A stretch of DNA of 64,000 bases from Pyrococcus sp. NA2 (GTDB lineage Archaea; Methanobacteriota_B; Thermococci; Thermococcales; Thermococcaceae). Below the pieces are notes generated by a model that worked only from the letters and a program-made list of their open reading frames with translations, made no database searches and was not told where the DNA came from. Of the stretch, positions 37,716 to 46,868 are shown in pieces; within the stretch, counting starts at the first letter, position 1; each line of letters begins with the position of its first letter. A program made the translations under genes and the position numbers. The stretch spans positions 1,488,001-1,552,000 of the forward strand of contig NC_015474.1 in assembly GCF_000211475.1 (NCBI RefSeq), read 5' to 3'.

Positions 37716-38519
37716 TCAGAGGTAGCCTCTGTCTTCCTCCTCATGAGTAGGTCTTGGGATTTGTTGTTCCATCATGGCTCTCTGCATTTCCTCAACCTTC
37801 TTAAGGATCTCTTCGGTCTCTTTAGCTCTCTCCTCTAGTGCCGTCATGTCTATCTCTAAATTGAGTATCTTTGCTACAGCGCTTAGAACAGCTTTAGCAG
37901 CTTTTGCATCAACTATGTAGCCTAGGCTCTCTCCAAGCAAACTTATGCCAAACATCCCCCTTAGCTTTCCTATTCCGAGGAGTAGCCCCGCAGCGCCAAC
38001 TATTGCTCCGCCTTCATCCTCTCTCCATATGACATTAACTTGACATCCTTTGAGCTTCTCCTGGTAATAGGGTATTAAGTCAGGATGCGTAACTGCCGCC
38101 AGAACCCTTGGTTCTCCCTGGAGTTCTGGGACTTGATAACCTCCCATCGTTATTATTTCCCTGGTTCCAAATTCTTGAACAAAGTCAAGCATCTTACTTG
38201 CAACCTCGAAGTGACCGTAACTGTCGGTTGGTGGCACTTGAGTGTCCCCAGTAACTATTATCAGATCCCTATGGTCATCATCAGGACTCTTCCAATAGTA
38301 GAATTCATTCTTCATGAGCTCCACTATTGAACCCTTCCTAATCAACACTTGATGCATGAAATGAGGTGAATAAAGCTCGGCGAACTTCTTGGCCTTAAGC
38401 TCCTGAATTAGGTGCTCTGCAGCAAGTTTTCCAACTAATCCTATTCCAGGAAGACCCTCAATAAATACTGGATCATATATTTCGGGCCTTTCATGGACTA
38501 TAATGATTGTTTCTTTCAT
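37716..38519 (-). CDS. PAC2-family proteasome-assembly-chaperone-like protein
   Basis: 267 aa. PAC2 fold signatures: PVFIEGLPGIGLVGKLAAEHLI at the start, SDSYGHFEVASKMLDF-like segment (TDSYGHFEVASKML), EIITMGGYQVPE, and GGAIVGAAGLLLGIGKLRGMFGISLLGE; the end is a charged coiled coil (residues 215-250). Archaeal members act as chaperones, some linked to proteasome assembly. It overlaps nop10 by 4 bp; the order aIF2 alpha - Nop10 - PAC2 is widespread in archaea. Confidence 0.85.
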   Translation of the reverse strand: MKETIIIVHERPEIYDPVFIEGLPGIGLVGKLAAEHLIQELKAKKFAELYSPHFMHQVLIRKGSIVELMKNEFYYWKSPDDDHRDLIIVTGDTQVPPTDSYGHFEVASKMLDFVQEFGTREIITMGGYQVPELQGEPRVLAAVTHPDLIPYYQEKLKGCQVNVIWREDEGGAIVGAAGLLLGIGKLRGMFGISLLGESLGYIVDAKAAKAVLSAVAKILNLEIDMTALEERAKETEEILKKVEEMQRAMMEQQIPRPTHEEEDRGYL

Positions 38520-38698
38520 TTTTCCTTCCTCCCAATCCCAAGCAACTCTCTCTTTAGCCTCCTCCTATATTCACCATATGGATCTTCAGGGGAGAATCTA
38601 GGTGGGTGAGCTACTTTAGTCTTTTCCCCACATATTGGGCATACCTCTTTTAATGTGTACCTTCCACATTTCGGACATTTCCTGATCCTAAACCTCAT
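38516..38698 (-). CDS. nop10: Ribosome biogenesis protein Nop10
   Basis: 60 aa component of the H/ACA RNP. Zinc ribbon CPKCGRYTLKEVCPICG, then the conserved HPPRFSPEDPYGEYRR linker that packs on Cbf5. I start at ATG 38698, which gives MRFRIRKCPK as in P. furiosus and follows a TGAGGAAG ribosome site; GTG 38707 would overlap the aIF2 alpha stop. Confidence 0.96.
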   Translation of the reverse strand: MRFRIRKCPKCGRYTLKEVCPICGEKTKVAHPPRFSPEDPYGEYRRRLKRELLGIGRKEK

Positions 38699-38703
38699 CT
38701 TCC

Positions 38704-39531
38704 TCACTTCTTCCTCTTCTTAACCTTCTTTATCCTCTTCTCCTTTCTCAATAGTGTTGCCTCTCCTCCTGCCTGCTTTATAACTCTAAATATTTCCTCT
38801 GCTATATCCTCGAGAACTTCCTCCGCCTTATAGTAGTCTGGAGCAGTTATGTCTATTCTGTACCTTGGAGCACCCAGATAGGTAAACTTAACTTGAATGT
38901 CCTTCTCCCTGTTTGCCCTGTCCCTAGCCTTTATGAGGGCCTCCTTTATTATATCAACGCCATTTGGTTTTGGAACGGTGATCTCAAATTCTGCATCTAT
39001 CGTTACCGTGGGAACCTCAACGTAATTCTCGATGATTTCCTTAAGCACAGGTAACCATTCGTCCGGAACGTGGCCTTTCAAGACGTCAATGCCTTCTTTA
39101 GCCGCATCTTCAAATGCAGCATAAACCTCTCCCCACTCTTCTTCAAGGGGCACCCAAACTTCCCTCCAAGCTGTTTCAAAATCTTTGCCAAGCTTTTCAG
39201 CAGCCATCTTTAATAAGTTCTCGGCCTTTTGAGCCCTCTTAAACTCCTGTAACTTGGCCTTTCTCTGTTGCTGAGTCACCCTTCTAAGGCTAAGGTCTAT
39301 ATGGCCCTTCTTGGGATCAACCCTTATCACCTTGGCAACTACCTTTTGTCCTTCCTTAAGGTAATCCCTTATGTTCCTTACCCATGTGGAGGCAACCTCG
39401 CTGATGTGCATGAAAGCTTCTTTCCCAGGATACTCGTCAAGCTCAAAGAATGCACCATAATTGTGAATCCTCTTAACCGTGGCAACGACAAATTCTCCCT
39501 CTTCTGGATATTCTCTTGCCCTCCTTGGCAT
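38704..39531 (-). CDS. eif2a: Translation initiation factor aIF2 subunit alpha
   Basis: 275 aa. N-terminal S1 domain (EGEFVVATVKRIHNYGAFFELDEYPGKEAFMHISEVA), central helical domain (residues 85-175), C-terminal alpha-beta domain that contacts aIF2 gamma, and a basic tail KRIKKVKKRKK. The ribosome site GGAGGTGA precedes the ATG. First gene of the operon with nop10 and PAC2. Confidence 0.97.
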   Translation of the reverse strand: MPRRAREYPEEGEFVVATVKRIHNYGAFFELDEYPGKEAFMHISEVASTWVRNIRDYLKEGQKVVAKVIRVDPKKGHIDLSLRRVTQQQRKAKLQEFKRAQKAENLLKMAAEKLGKDFETAWREVWVPLEEEWGEVYAAFEDAAKEGIDVLKGHVPDEWLPVLKEIIENYVEVPTVTIDAEFEITVPKPNGVDIIKEALIKARDRANREKDIQVKFTYLGAPRYRIDITAPDYYKAEEVLEDIAEEIFRVIKQAGGEATLLRKEKRIKKVKKRKK

Positions 39532-39596
39532 TATCTCACCTCCAAGAAGTCCATCGAATCATCACCCTTTTAAAGTTGCCCCTCAAAATCACGTTG

Positions 39597-40772
39597 ATGA
39601 TCTTGGAGAAAGCCAGCAAAATCCTTGAAAAGCACCAACTTTGCAACAGATGCCTCGGTAGAATGTTTGCCAAGCTTGGAAAAGGTAGTAATGAAGAGAG
39701 AGGAAAGGCGATAAGGCTTGTTTTAAGCATGGAAACCGGAAAGATATTCGAAGAGCCCAGGGAGTGTGAATTGTGCAAAGGCGTGTTCAAGAATTTAGAC
39801 GAATTTTTGAGATTAGCTATTGAAGCTGTTAAAGATTACGAGTTCAACACATTCCTGATAGGTTCTAAATTCCCTGAAGAGATAGTTGAAAAAGAGCGAG
39901 AAATCTGGGAGGAATTTGAAATCAGAACTGGAGAACCCATAAATAGGGAGTTCAACAGGGAACTTGGAAAACTCTTCGCGAAAGAAACTGGAAAAGAGCC
40001 GAATAAAGAGAGGCCAGACGTGGTGATAATAGTGGAACCTTTCTCTGGAAGGGTTAGACTACAGGTGAATCCAATATACATAGCTGGAAGATATAGGAAA
40101 CTCGTAAGGGGAATTCCTCAAACTCCTGCCCCAGGTTTTAAGGAGAGCATAGCATCGATAATCTGCAGATCCTTTAAGAGACACTTCCAGGGAAAGTGTG
40201 TATTTAAGGGAGCCGGAAGAGAGGATGTTGATGTCAGGATGCTTGGGAGGGGAAGACCTTTCGTTGTGGAGATAAAATCGCCAAGAAGAAGGAACGTCAA
40301 CCTTAAGCTCCTCGAGGATGAAATAAATTCCTCTGGCAAAATCGAGGTTCTAAATTTAAGATTTATAGGACCAGATGAGGCTGAGAAGATACTTACAACA
40401 AGGCATAAAAAGATATACGAGGCACTAGTCTATGTCAAGGATGGAATAACGAGAGAAGAAGTTGAGAAAGTTGTTAAGGCCCTTAAAAACGCTGAGATAA
40501 GACAAAGAACGCCAAGGAGAGTTTTAAATAGCAGGGCCGATATCGTAAGGATTAGAAAGGTCTATGAGGTAAGCGGAGAACTTGTTGATGAAAATCATTT
40601 CAAGCTGAGACTACTCACGGATGGTGGTCTGTACATAAAAGAGTTAATCTCTGGGGACAATGGAAGAACAAAGCCATCTGTATCAGAGATATTGGGAAAA
40701 GAAGCTTGGTGTGAGTTACTTGACGTTTTAGATGTTCTGGAGGAGGAGGAAGATGCTGAGGGAAATACTTAA
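39597..40772 (+). CDS. pus10: tRNA pseudouridine synthase Pus10
   Basis: Makes pseudouridine 54 and 55 in the T loop of archaeal tRNAs. 391 aa. N-terminal Zn-binding/THUMP part with [10 protein letters not shown] and CELCKGVF (two CxxC pairs); catalytic domain with [22 protein letters not shown] (catalytic Asp). ATG 39597 ([21 protein letters not shown]) fits the Thermococcales N-terminus; a longer frame from 39516 would overlap the promoter and start of the divergent aIF2 alpha gene. The next gene starts inside its 3' end. Confidence 0.93.
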   Translation: MILEKASKILEKHQLCNRCLGRMFAKLGKGSNEERGKAIRLVLSMETGKIFEEPRECELCKGVFKNLDEFLRLAIEAVKDYEFNTFLIGSKFPEEIVEKEREIWEEFEIRTGEPINREFNRELGKLFAKETGKEPNKERPDVVIIVEPFSGRVRLQVNPIYIAGRYRKLVRGIPQTPAPGFKESIASIICRSFKRHFQGKCVFKGAGREDVDVRMLGRGRPFVVEIKSPRRRNVNLKLLEDEINSSGKIEVLNLRFIGPDEAEKILTTRHKKIYEALVYVKDGITREEVEKVVKALKNAEIRQRTPRRVLNSRADIVRIRKVYEVSGELVDENHFKLRLLTDGGLYIKELISGDNGRTKPSVSEILGKEAWCELLDVLDVLEEEEDAEGNT

Positions 40773-42021
40773 CGGGTTTGGGGATCTCATCATCATAGAG
40801 GAGCCCGTGAAAAAGGAGCTCGAGATAACCAAGTTTCTCCTGAAGTATAAGGATAGACCAATATTGTTCAAAGACGTTGAGGGATGGGAGGTTGCGGGGA
40901 ACATATGGTCAAGGAGGGAGAGGATAGCTAAGTTCCTCAACACAGATAATAGGGGACTACTTGAAATGCTTGTCAAGGCAATGGATAAGCCGGAGAAATA
41001 CGAGTTCGTTGAGAGAGCCGAGTTTCTAAAGAACAAGAGCGATGTGAACTTGAAGGAATTGCCAATCCCCAAGTTCTACCCCAAGGATGGGGGAAGGTAC
41101 TTCACATCCGCAATGGTCATAGCCAGAAAGGGAAGCTTCGTTAACGTCTCGTTCCACAGGATAATGGTTCTTGATGAGAAAAGAGGAGTTATCAGATTGG
41201 TGCCCAGACACCTCTATTCGATGTGGAAGGATAGCATAGAGCACGGTGAGGAGCTTGACGTTAGGGTTGTCGTTGGAAATCCCGTTCATATTCTCCTCGC
41301 TGGAGCGACGAGTGTTGCTTATGGAATAAGTGAACTAGAGATAGCATCGGCAATAAGTAAAAGGGCATTTGGCAGGCCTCTAGAGGTTGTTGATCTGAAG
41401 GGAATTCCAGTGCCTGTTGAAAGCGAGTTTGTGTTCGAGGCAAAGATAACTGAAGAGCTCGCGGAAGAGGGACCTTTCGTTGACATAACCGGAACATATG
41501 ATATAGTTAGGAGGCAACCCGTGATAGTCTTCGAGAGGCTTTATCACGTTGATAACCCAATATTCCATGCACTCTTACCTGGAGGTTACGAGCACTACAT
41601 GCTAATGGGCCTACCGAAGGAGCCTCAGATATATAGAGCAGTCAAGAGCGTCGTTCCAAAGGTTCATGGAGTAAGATTAACTGAGGGAGGATGCATGTGG
41701 CTTCATGCGGTTGTCTCAATAACGAAGCAGCATGAGGGGGATGGAAAGAACGCTATTCTGGCAGCTTTCGCTGGACATCCCAGCCTCAAGAGGGTAATAG
41801 TTGTGGATGAGGACATAAACATATACGATGACAGGGAAGTTGAGTGGGCCGTGGCAACGAGGTTCCAGCCAGACAGGGATTTGGTGATAATAGCTAACGC
41901 AAGAGGATCATCACTAGATCCCTCAGGAAAGGATGGCCTGACGGCTAAGTGGGGAATAGATGCAACAAAGCCAATGGAAAGAAGGGAAGAATTTGAGAGA
42001 GCTAAGCTCACTCCTCCTTAA
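40753..42021 (+). CDS. UbiD-family decarboxylase, probable anhydromevalonate phosphate decarboxylase
   Basis: 422 aa prenylated-FMN-dependent UbiD-type decarboxylase. Seen: [25 protein letters not shown] (metal/prFMN site), [39 protein letters not shown], and the catalytic acidic cluster in [21 protein letters not shown]. Archaea of this type use a UbiD homologue to make isopentenyl phosphate precursors in the modified mevalonate pathway, so that role is likely, though inferred. ATG 40753 follows GGAGGAGG. Confidence 0.85.
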   Translation: MLREILNGFGDLIIIEEPVKKELEITKFLLKYKDRPILFKDVEGWEVAGNIWSRRERIAKFLNTDNRGLLEMLVKAMDKPEKYEFVERAEFLKNKSDVNLKELPIPKFYPKDGGRYFTSAMVIARKGSFVNVSFHRIMVLDEKRGVIRLVPRHLYSMWKDSIEHGEELDVRVVVGNPVHILLAGATSVAYGISELEIASAISKRAFGRPLEVVDLKGIPVPVESEFVFEAKITEELAEEGPFVDITGTYDIVRRQPVIVFERLYHVDNPIFHALLPGGYEHYMLMGLPKEPQIYRAVKSVVPKVHGVRLTEGGCMWLHAVVSITKQHEGDGKNAILAAFAGHPSLKRVIVVDEDINIYDDREVEWAVATRFQPDRDLVIIANARGSSLDPSGKDGLTAKWGIDATKPMERREEFERAKLTPP

Positions 42022-42061
42022 AGACTTATAACACAAAAACTGAGACACTAAAGAGTCTTAG

Positions 42062-42790
42062 AAAAGGCTGAAAAAGACAGATTTGTTACATCTATTGGCC
42101 GAGAGAATGATATCAGCTTTGAGGACTTCTCCTTAAGGTAGCCTTCGCTTGCTTGGTCAAGAGAAGCTCCAAAAGGCTTGTTGCAATTATTGGCTTCAGT
42201 ACTTACTCAGAGCTGATAAAGTATTCTTTGGCACACTTCAGAAGTATTGGGATCTTTATTTGGTTAATACTGCTTATCCTTTGCGGCTCCCTCGTTTCCT
42301 TGAGGAATCCTCTCTGCAAAGTTCCAGATCTATGGTTAGGAGAGGTAGAGCTCGAATTTCATCTTCTCGACATCGAAACCGGAATTAAGATATGCTCTGT
42401 CTCCGATGGAGTTCCTCAATACTTAGCGGACTACAATCCAAGAGGGAGAGTTAAGGAGACATCTCAAGATATTTTCCAATTCTTCGTAGCACGGCGAGGT
42501 TTTCAGAGAAAAAGATAAAGGAATAACCAGGATAAATGTTTAACTTCTGGTTCCGCTTCGTTATCGAGGAAATAGAACGAAGGAATTAATTTAGTTGCAT
42601 TCAACAAAAACCCTGTTTGTCGAAGTTAAGTGGAAAGAGCTTGGCGGAAAGAAGTTAGAAGGAGTTTTTAGAGAGAAAATCAAGGCTTTTGAAACTGAAT
42701 AACTGGGAGCGATCGCAAATAGAGTGAAGGAAAAAGAGGAGTTTGGAGTGAAAGATCAGTTTGTGTGGGATCTGGACTGTTTAAGGGCGA
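42062..42790 (+). pseudogene. Decayed STAND/Arch_ATPase gene with DUF234 C-terminus
   Basis: Fragments of one ATPase appear in order in different frames: FVTSIGRENDISFEDFSLR (42080-42136); KSS/KRLVAII where the Walker B DEFQ is disrupted, continuing in the next frame as YLLRADKVFFGTLQKYWDLYLVNT; then LILCGSLVSL...LGEVELEFHLLD and DGVPQYLADYNPRGRVKET; NFWFRFVIEEIERRN*; and VEVKWKELGG...ETE*LGAIANRVKEKEEF...FVWDLD, the DUF234 end. At least two frameshifts and two stops. It converges onto the intact ATPase at 42756. Confidence 0.7.
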
Positions 42791-43862
42791 ACTCAAGTAT
42801 GGGGTCGGTTATGTGATACGTTACATTCCTCCTATTAATCTTCTTTTCAATGAAGGATGCCTTTAAGAGCGAGTTAAGGAGCCTCGCAAGGATAGCATCT
42901 TCAACTTCCCTCTTCTCCCTTTTCTCAAGCTCCCTTTTTAGTTCACTCCAAGTGTTCTTACCAGAGGCTATGGCCTTGAGTATCGTAAGATAGCGCTTTT
43001 TAGCAAGGGGTCTCTTCTCAAGGAAGTGCTCGAGCTCACTTAAAGCAAGCTTGGAGGCTTCTTCAAGGACTCTCTCAATGACATTTTCCCTAACTCCCTC
43101 CTTAAGCGAGATGGCTCCGAACTTTACGAGCCAGCCAACTATCCCATCAAGACTCTCAACAGCCTTTTCAAGAACATGCTCCGGAGCATCAATGTTAGCC
43201 TGTTCAAATCCTTTTCTAAGGAAGTCCAAGCTTTGCTCCCTGGAAAACCTGGAAAGCTCTATCTCATGGAAGATTCTACCGTAAAGAGGCGCATCTGGAT
43301 CCTCAACACCGAGGAAGTCATGGAGAAGGCCGATTTCAGAGCCCGTAAGAATGAACGTCACATCACCATAGTCATAAAAGTGGGCTATAAGCGAGGCAAG
43401 CTCTCTTCCTGCTGGTCCACGAATTTCCTGGACTTCATCAAAGGCTATTACGAATCCCTCCCCCTCAAGTGCCGAGATTAATGAATACAACGTCTCTCTC
43501 TTCTTCCACGATAGTGAGACTCTTACTCCGGAAATACTAACACCATCTATGAGCTTCACCTTGTCCTTCAGCCTCGCAAAGAGTGTTGCGTTCCTTGATA
43601 GATACTCATTGAGTGCCTCTTGAAAGCGGAGATAAAGGTCACGCCTTGAATTTGGATTTACTCCTCGGAGATCAACTATGACGTGAGGAACATTAGCCTC
43701 GTTAAGAGCAACTCTAAGAAGGGACGTTTTCCCAAGTCTGCGGATTCCCTTGAGAACTATTAACGGCTTTCGTGAGTTAATTAAATTCAACAACTCTTTG
43801 AGTTCCCTCTCCCTATCATACAGATCCTCCCTCCTGCTCTTCGGCTTCTCATCGAAGTACAA
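42756..43862 (-). CDS. STAND/MNS-class archaeal ATPase with C-terminal winged helix
   Basis: 368 aa, paralogue of the protein at 1475-2557. Seen: LYDRERELKELLNL, Walker A VLKGIRRLGKTSLLRVAL, Walker B FVIAFDEVQEIRG, LTGSEIGLLHDFLG, APLYGRIFHEIELSRFS, and a C-terminal winged helix (TWSELKRELEKREKREVEDAILARLLNS) ending YHITDPILEFALKQS. I choose TTG 43862 (MYFDEKPKSRREDLYDREREL), which aligns with the paralogue's start and follows a GGGGTG box by 5 nt; the open frame reaches 44159 but would run through the regulatory boxes and the transposon relic. Role unknown; defence or element maintenance is possible. Confidence 0.75.
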   Translation of the reverse strand: MYFDEKPKSRREDLYDRERELKELLNLINSRKPLIVLKGIRRLGKTSLLRVALNEANVPHVIVDLRGVNPNSRRDLYLRFQEALNEYLSRNATLFARLKDKVKLIDGVSISGVRVSLSWKKRETLYSLISALEGEGFVIAFDEVQEIRGPAGRELASLIAHFYDYGDVTFILTGSEIGLLHDFLGVEDPDAPLYGRIFHEIELSRFSREQSLDFLRKGFEQANIDAPEHVLEKAVESLDGIVGWLVKFGAISLKEGVRENVIERVLEEASKLALSELEHFLEKRPLAKKRYLTILKAIASGKNTWSELKRELEKREKREVEDAILARLLNSLLKASFIEKKINRRNVTYHITDPILEFALKQSRSHTN

Positions 43863-43900
43863 ACTAACACCCCAACAGCATACTAACACCCCGATAGTTA
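43863..43900 (-). promoter_or_regulatory. Paired GGGGTG boxes before the second ATPase
   Basis: On the minus strand two GGGGTGTTAGT copies (cores at 43887-43892 and 43868-43873) have a 19-bp period, with weak dyads (ACTA...TAGT). The second ends 5 nt before the TTG start. The same period and core occur in front of the paralogue at 1475. Confidence 0.55.
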
Positions 43901-43964
43901 AAAGGATTTTGACTAAGGTGCTACAAAAAGATTGTAAGAATTTGATTGTGATAAAAGCGTCCAT

Positions 43965-44116
43965 TATCCCCGCCGTGGTCTTAGACGATAACCCCGAGCC
44001 GCCGGTAGGGGTAATGGGCCCAAGACCGGGCCCTCGGGCCGAGCCGAAATCGACGACGGGAGTAGTGAATGTTAACCCGTTGAAACCCTCGCCCTTCACG
44101 ACGGGGAGGAGGTCAG
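43965..44116 (+). mobile_element. Relic of an IS200/IS605-type element right end (omega-RNA-like)
   Basis: A block much richer in GC than its surroundings, running from CCATTATCCCCGCCGTGG to GGGGAGGAGGTCAG. The end, GTTGAAACCCTCGCCC followed by ACGGGGAGGAGGTCAG, resembles the conserved right-end hairpin of archaeal IS200/IS605 elements, where the tnpB 3' end overlaps the omega RNA scaffold. Here the stem is imperfect (TTCACGACGGGG). No tnpA or tnpB open frame remains. This is pattern recognition from memory, not an alignment. Confidence 0.5.
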
Positions 44117-44159
44117 TCACCAACCAACGAAATATAATTATGAAATGAGAGGGATACAA

Positions 44160-44406
44160 CTATTCCTGGGCCACAGACGTGAGAATATCAATATAAGCCT
44201 CTTTCCCTACCTCCCTCTTTATTTTGATAACTCCATCTTGATAACTAAAGTTCTTGAAAACTACATCTTTTTTTGACCTTCCACTAATTTTAGTTGTGGA
44301 ACGAAAGTAGTACCACTCGTTAGGTATCCGTTGGTTATCTACTACAAGTAGTGCAAATACTAGAGGCTATTGGGGTCGTTAGAAGGATAACAAAAACGAG
44401 AATCAT
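44160..44406 (-). pseudogene. Frameshifted small secreted or membrane-anchored protein
   Basis: From ATG 44406 the frame gives a signal-peptide-like MILVFVILLTTPIASS, then stops after a few codons. In the next frame the coding character goes on (VVDNQRIPNEWYYFRSTT, then a Lys-rich stretch and YIDILTSVAQE*) to the TAG at 44160-44162. A single-base change would join them. No family recognised. It lies downstream of the toxin-like remnant in the same direction. Confidence 0.45.
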
Positions 44407-44575
44407 GACAATATTTTTGGCATGTCTTTTCCTCCAGTTGATAGTACTTATTAGTGCCTAGTCCCCTAAATTCTGTGTAGTACTCTTCCTTCTGAAGTGC
44501 TCTCTTTAGTACTTCATCGGGGAATTCTCTGAGCTTTTTCCTCGTTCTTGAAGACTTTTAACTTCCAGTTTTAGG
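44407..44575 (-). pseudogene. Broken duplicate of the toxin C-terminal domain
   Basis: Encodes KVFKNEEK, then one base out of frame KLREFPDEVLKRALQKEEYY, matching VFRDERELREFLDEVVEKAL in the intact gene at 45211-46524. The DNA is also similar (AAGCTCAGAGAATTCC against GAGCTCAGAGAGTTCC). No start, no stop in frame, so a partial, decayed copy. Such scraps are typical of polymorphic toxin loci. Confidence 0.6.
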
Positions 44576-44576
44576 C

Positions 44577-45200
44577 TCAACGATTTTCTGAGTCGGGTCT
44601 CTTCCTGTATAATTCTATCACTTCATAATAGGACTCCCACAGGTAATCATAACCCTCAGGTTCTCCCGTATGTTTGATTATTATCCTCTCAATAACCGGA
44701 GCGTACTTTTCCAAGAATTCCCTGCTGATTTTCAGAACGTCCTCAATGAAATCTTTAAGAGGAAGCTCAACAACACCCTTATGCTTACCCTTATATTCTG
44801 GGCAGTCGGTGTAAGATAAAAGGTCATTACGATAATAAATCCTCGCAATCCTCCCGGTGGAACAAGCATAGTAAATGGCATTCCTCTCAACCGCTTGGTA
44901 TACAACAACCTCATCCCCCCTCAACTGAAACCCCTCTTTCTCAATATTCCTTTTATCAATCTTGGTTATTTTTTGAACATGCGGACTGTCCGGCTGTAGG
45001 AAATAATAACAAGCAGTTAACAAGTTCTCAAAAAATCCGTAAACATTCGATTCATCCCCTTCAAGTTCTCCCTTCCAGCAGCCTCCTATGATTAAGTGGT
45101 CATTAACAGTAAAAATTAAAAAGAAGGGATCAGGGGATGGAATATACCGCCCAAGGTCTATTTTCACCGTCAAGTGCTTCCCCTTTATTGTGATCCACAT
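44577..45200 (-). CDS. Candidate immunity protein of the adjacent toxin
   Basis: About 207 aa, cytoplasmic, no signal peptide; not recognised as a named family. It begins MWITIKGKHLTVKIDLGRYI and is mixed alpha/beta with several Cys and Tyr (YYFLQPDSPHVQKI, YYACSTGRIARIYYRND). It starts 10 bp after the toxin stop; of two ATGs (45206 and 45200) the second has better spacing from the GGTGATG ribosome site. Position directly behind a secreted toxin-like gene is the main reason to propose immunity. Confidence 0.55.
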   Translation of the reverse strand: MWITIKGKHLTVKIDLGRYIPSPDPFFLIFTVNDHLIIGGCWKGELEGDESNVYGFFENLLTACYYFLQPDSPHVQKITKIDKRNIEKEGFQLRGDEVVVYQAVERNAIYYACSTGRIARIYYRNDLLSYTDCPEYKGKHKGVVELPLKDFIEDVLKISREFLEKYAPVIERIIIKHTGEPEGYDYLWESYYEVIELYRKRPDSENR

Positions 45201-45210
45201 TCCCATCACC

Positions 45211-46524
45211 TTACTGCCAACCACCTTTCCCAGGAATAAACGTCTCAACAGCCCAACCCTTCTCTGGATACGCAGTCTTAAGCACAAACTTCCCATCCTC
45301 AAACTTGAACTCCAACCTAACAACATCAATCCCATCAACATTAACCCCAACCTTCTTAAGATCCACTGAAATCCTAAAGTTTGGTTTTGGCACTCCCTTC
45401 TTAAAGAATTTTTCTTGGTAATCCGGATCCTTGAGCGCCTTCTCTACCACCTCATCAAGGAACTCTCTGAGCTCACGCTCATCTCTGAATACTCTTGGCA
45501 ATTGTTTGGCCTCACCGTTCACTATTATCTTCTGCCCCATCGGCCAGAATGTCGTTATTCCCTCTTGTTCCATCTTATATCCCCACACGTGCCTGAGGAA
45601 TGCGTGGAGCAGTCCACTTTTCTCGTTCCCTTTCTCAAGGACAACTTTGTACTTTCTGCCGCCGTTCTCGACGATGAAGTATGATGATTTCTCTGCAAAC
45701 TTCTCAATCCCTTCCTTCACTGCCTTTATCGTTGCTCCATGCTTAACTGTCTCTTCAATTGCTTCTTTTGAGACGCCTGCTTTAACTAGATCGTCGAGAG
45801 CTTTCGCGGCTTCATCGCCGTGCTTGACGATATCGTCAAAGATGTGTGTGAATTTTTCAATTACCTCATCAGCATAATTTATAATTCCTGTCCTTTTGAG
45901 GATTCTGTAAATGTCATCCGTGACGCCAAACTTCTTGCCGAGCTTTGTGACGAACTTTATTCCCTCGTCACCGGGAATTGCGAGGCCGACAATGAAGAAT
46001 GTGCCCTGGCCAATACACTGAATTGAATCCACTCCGTATTCCTTACATGTCTTATAGGTATCATAAGCATCCCAGAGTGTTAATCCAACAACGACTATAG
46101 CCACTCCAATCTGAATAAATTGTGGTCTGACTTCTCCCTTAATTGATGCATAAGAGGATCTTGGTGTTAACCTTACCCATGAACTCATGAAAACGCCATT
46201 TCCGGAAATGATGCGTAGTTTAACGTAAATCGGTTCTCTGACGTTGAGAATTACCGCCACTTTCTTGCCCCAAGGCTTGAGCCTGCCGAGGTCAACTTCT
46301 TCCGCTACAACTTTCCTATCCTTGCTTATGAGGACTGTTCCATAACCACTTAGACAGTTTGGTGGAACATTCCAAGTTACGACTGCAATGTTGCCACTCT
46401 GCTCAATACTGTCGAGGTATATTGGATAGACACCGCTCTCCGACCAGGAGAGGGACAGGGCTGATGCTCCTGGTAGTGTTAATACTAGGAGGATAAGTAG
46501 GGCTCCAATCATTAGACGTCTCAA
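45211..46524 (-). CDS. Secreted polymorphic-toxin-like protein
   Basis: 437 aa. Signal peptide (LMIGALLILLVLTLPGASA), a beta-rich extracellular domain (residues 25-145), one membrane or hydrophobic segment (QFIQIGVAIVVVGLTLWDAY), a second hydrophobic pretoxin-like stretch with two Cys, an alpha-helical linker (residues 215-290), and a C-terminal domain with LLHAFLRHVWGYK, GITTFWPMGQKIIV, ELREFLDEVVEKAL and VVRLEFKFEDGKFVLKTAYPEKGW. The H...RH plus the TAYP ending resembles EndoU/BECR-type RNase toxins, but this is not proven. TTG 46524 follows GGAGGTG by 6 nt. It is followed by a candidate immunity gene. Confidence 0.55.
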   Translation of the reverse strand: MRRLMIGALLILLVLTLPGASALSLSWSESGVYPIYLDSIEQSGNIAVVTWNVPPNCLSGYGTVLISKDRKVVAEEVDLGRLKPWGKKVAVILNVREPIYVKLRIISGNGVFMSSWVRLTPRSSYASIKGEVRPQFIQIGVAIVVVGLTLWDAYDTYKTCKEYGVDSIQCIGQGTFFIVGLAIPGDEGIKFVTKLGKKFGVTDDIYRILKRTGIINYADEVIEKFTHIFDDIVKHGDEAAKALDDLVKAGVSKEAIEETVKHGATIKAVKEGIEKFAEKSSYFIVENGGRKYKVVLEKGNEKSGLLHAFLRHVWGYKMEQEGITTFWPMGQKIIVNGEAKQLPRVFRDERELREFLDEVVEKALKDPDYQEKFFKKGVPKPNFRISVDLKKVGVNVDGIDVVRLEFKFEDGKFVLKTAYPEKGWAVETFIPGKGGWQ

Positions 46525-46539
46525 TCTAACCACCTCCAA

Positions 46540-46868
46540 AAAGTTCAGCTATGGATAAATAATCCAAATTTAAAACAATTTCGCAAACAAAAAGTTAAAA
46601 ACAAAAAGTAACTTTAGGGATGCTTAAACTTTGGAGGGTCTTAGAATACAACCTCTTTTAGGCGGTTTGACGATAACTACGAGTTCGCTTGGCTGGATAT
46701 CCTAAAAATATGACTTCATGAGAGAGGGGGAGGTCAACAACTTGAAGAATTCTTGAGGGATAAAGAAAGCAATTCTAGGTCAAGCTCATCTTGATAAAAG
46801 TGTCATAGTTTTCCTATACCATCCCAGAATAGGGAATTTGACAAGAAAACAAAGAAGAAAAGAAAGAC
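46540..46868 (+). other. Gene-free stretch between toxin gene and hcp
   Basis: About 330 bp. AT-rich near 46550-46600, where the toxin promoter must lie (minus-strand TTTTAAATTTGG around 46555-46568). The rest has short coding-like scraps but no frame that I can support. It is the border between the accessory island and core genes. Confidence 0.5.

Noticed and set aside
43863-44159. N-terminal extension of the second STAND ATPase back to 44159
   Set aside because: It would run through the GGGGTG boxes and the GC-rich transposon relic, and its residues have no match in the paralogue.
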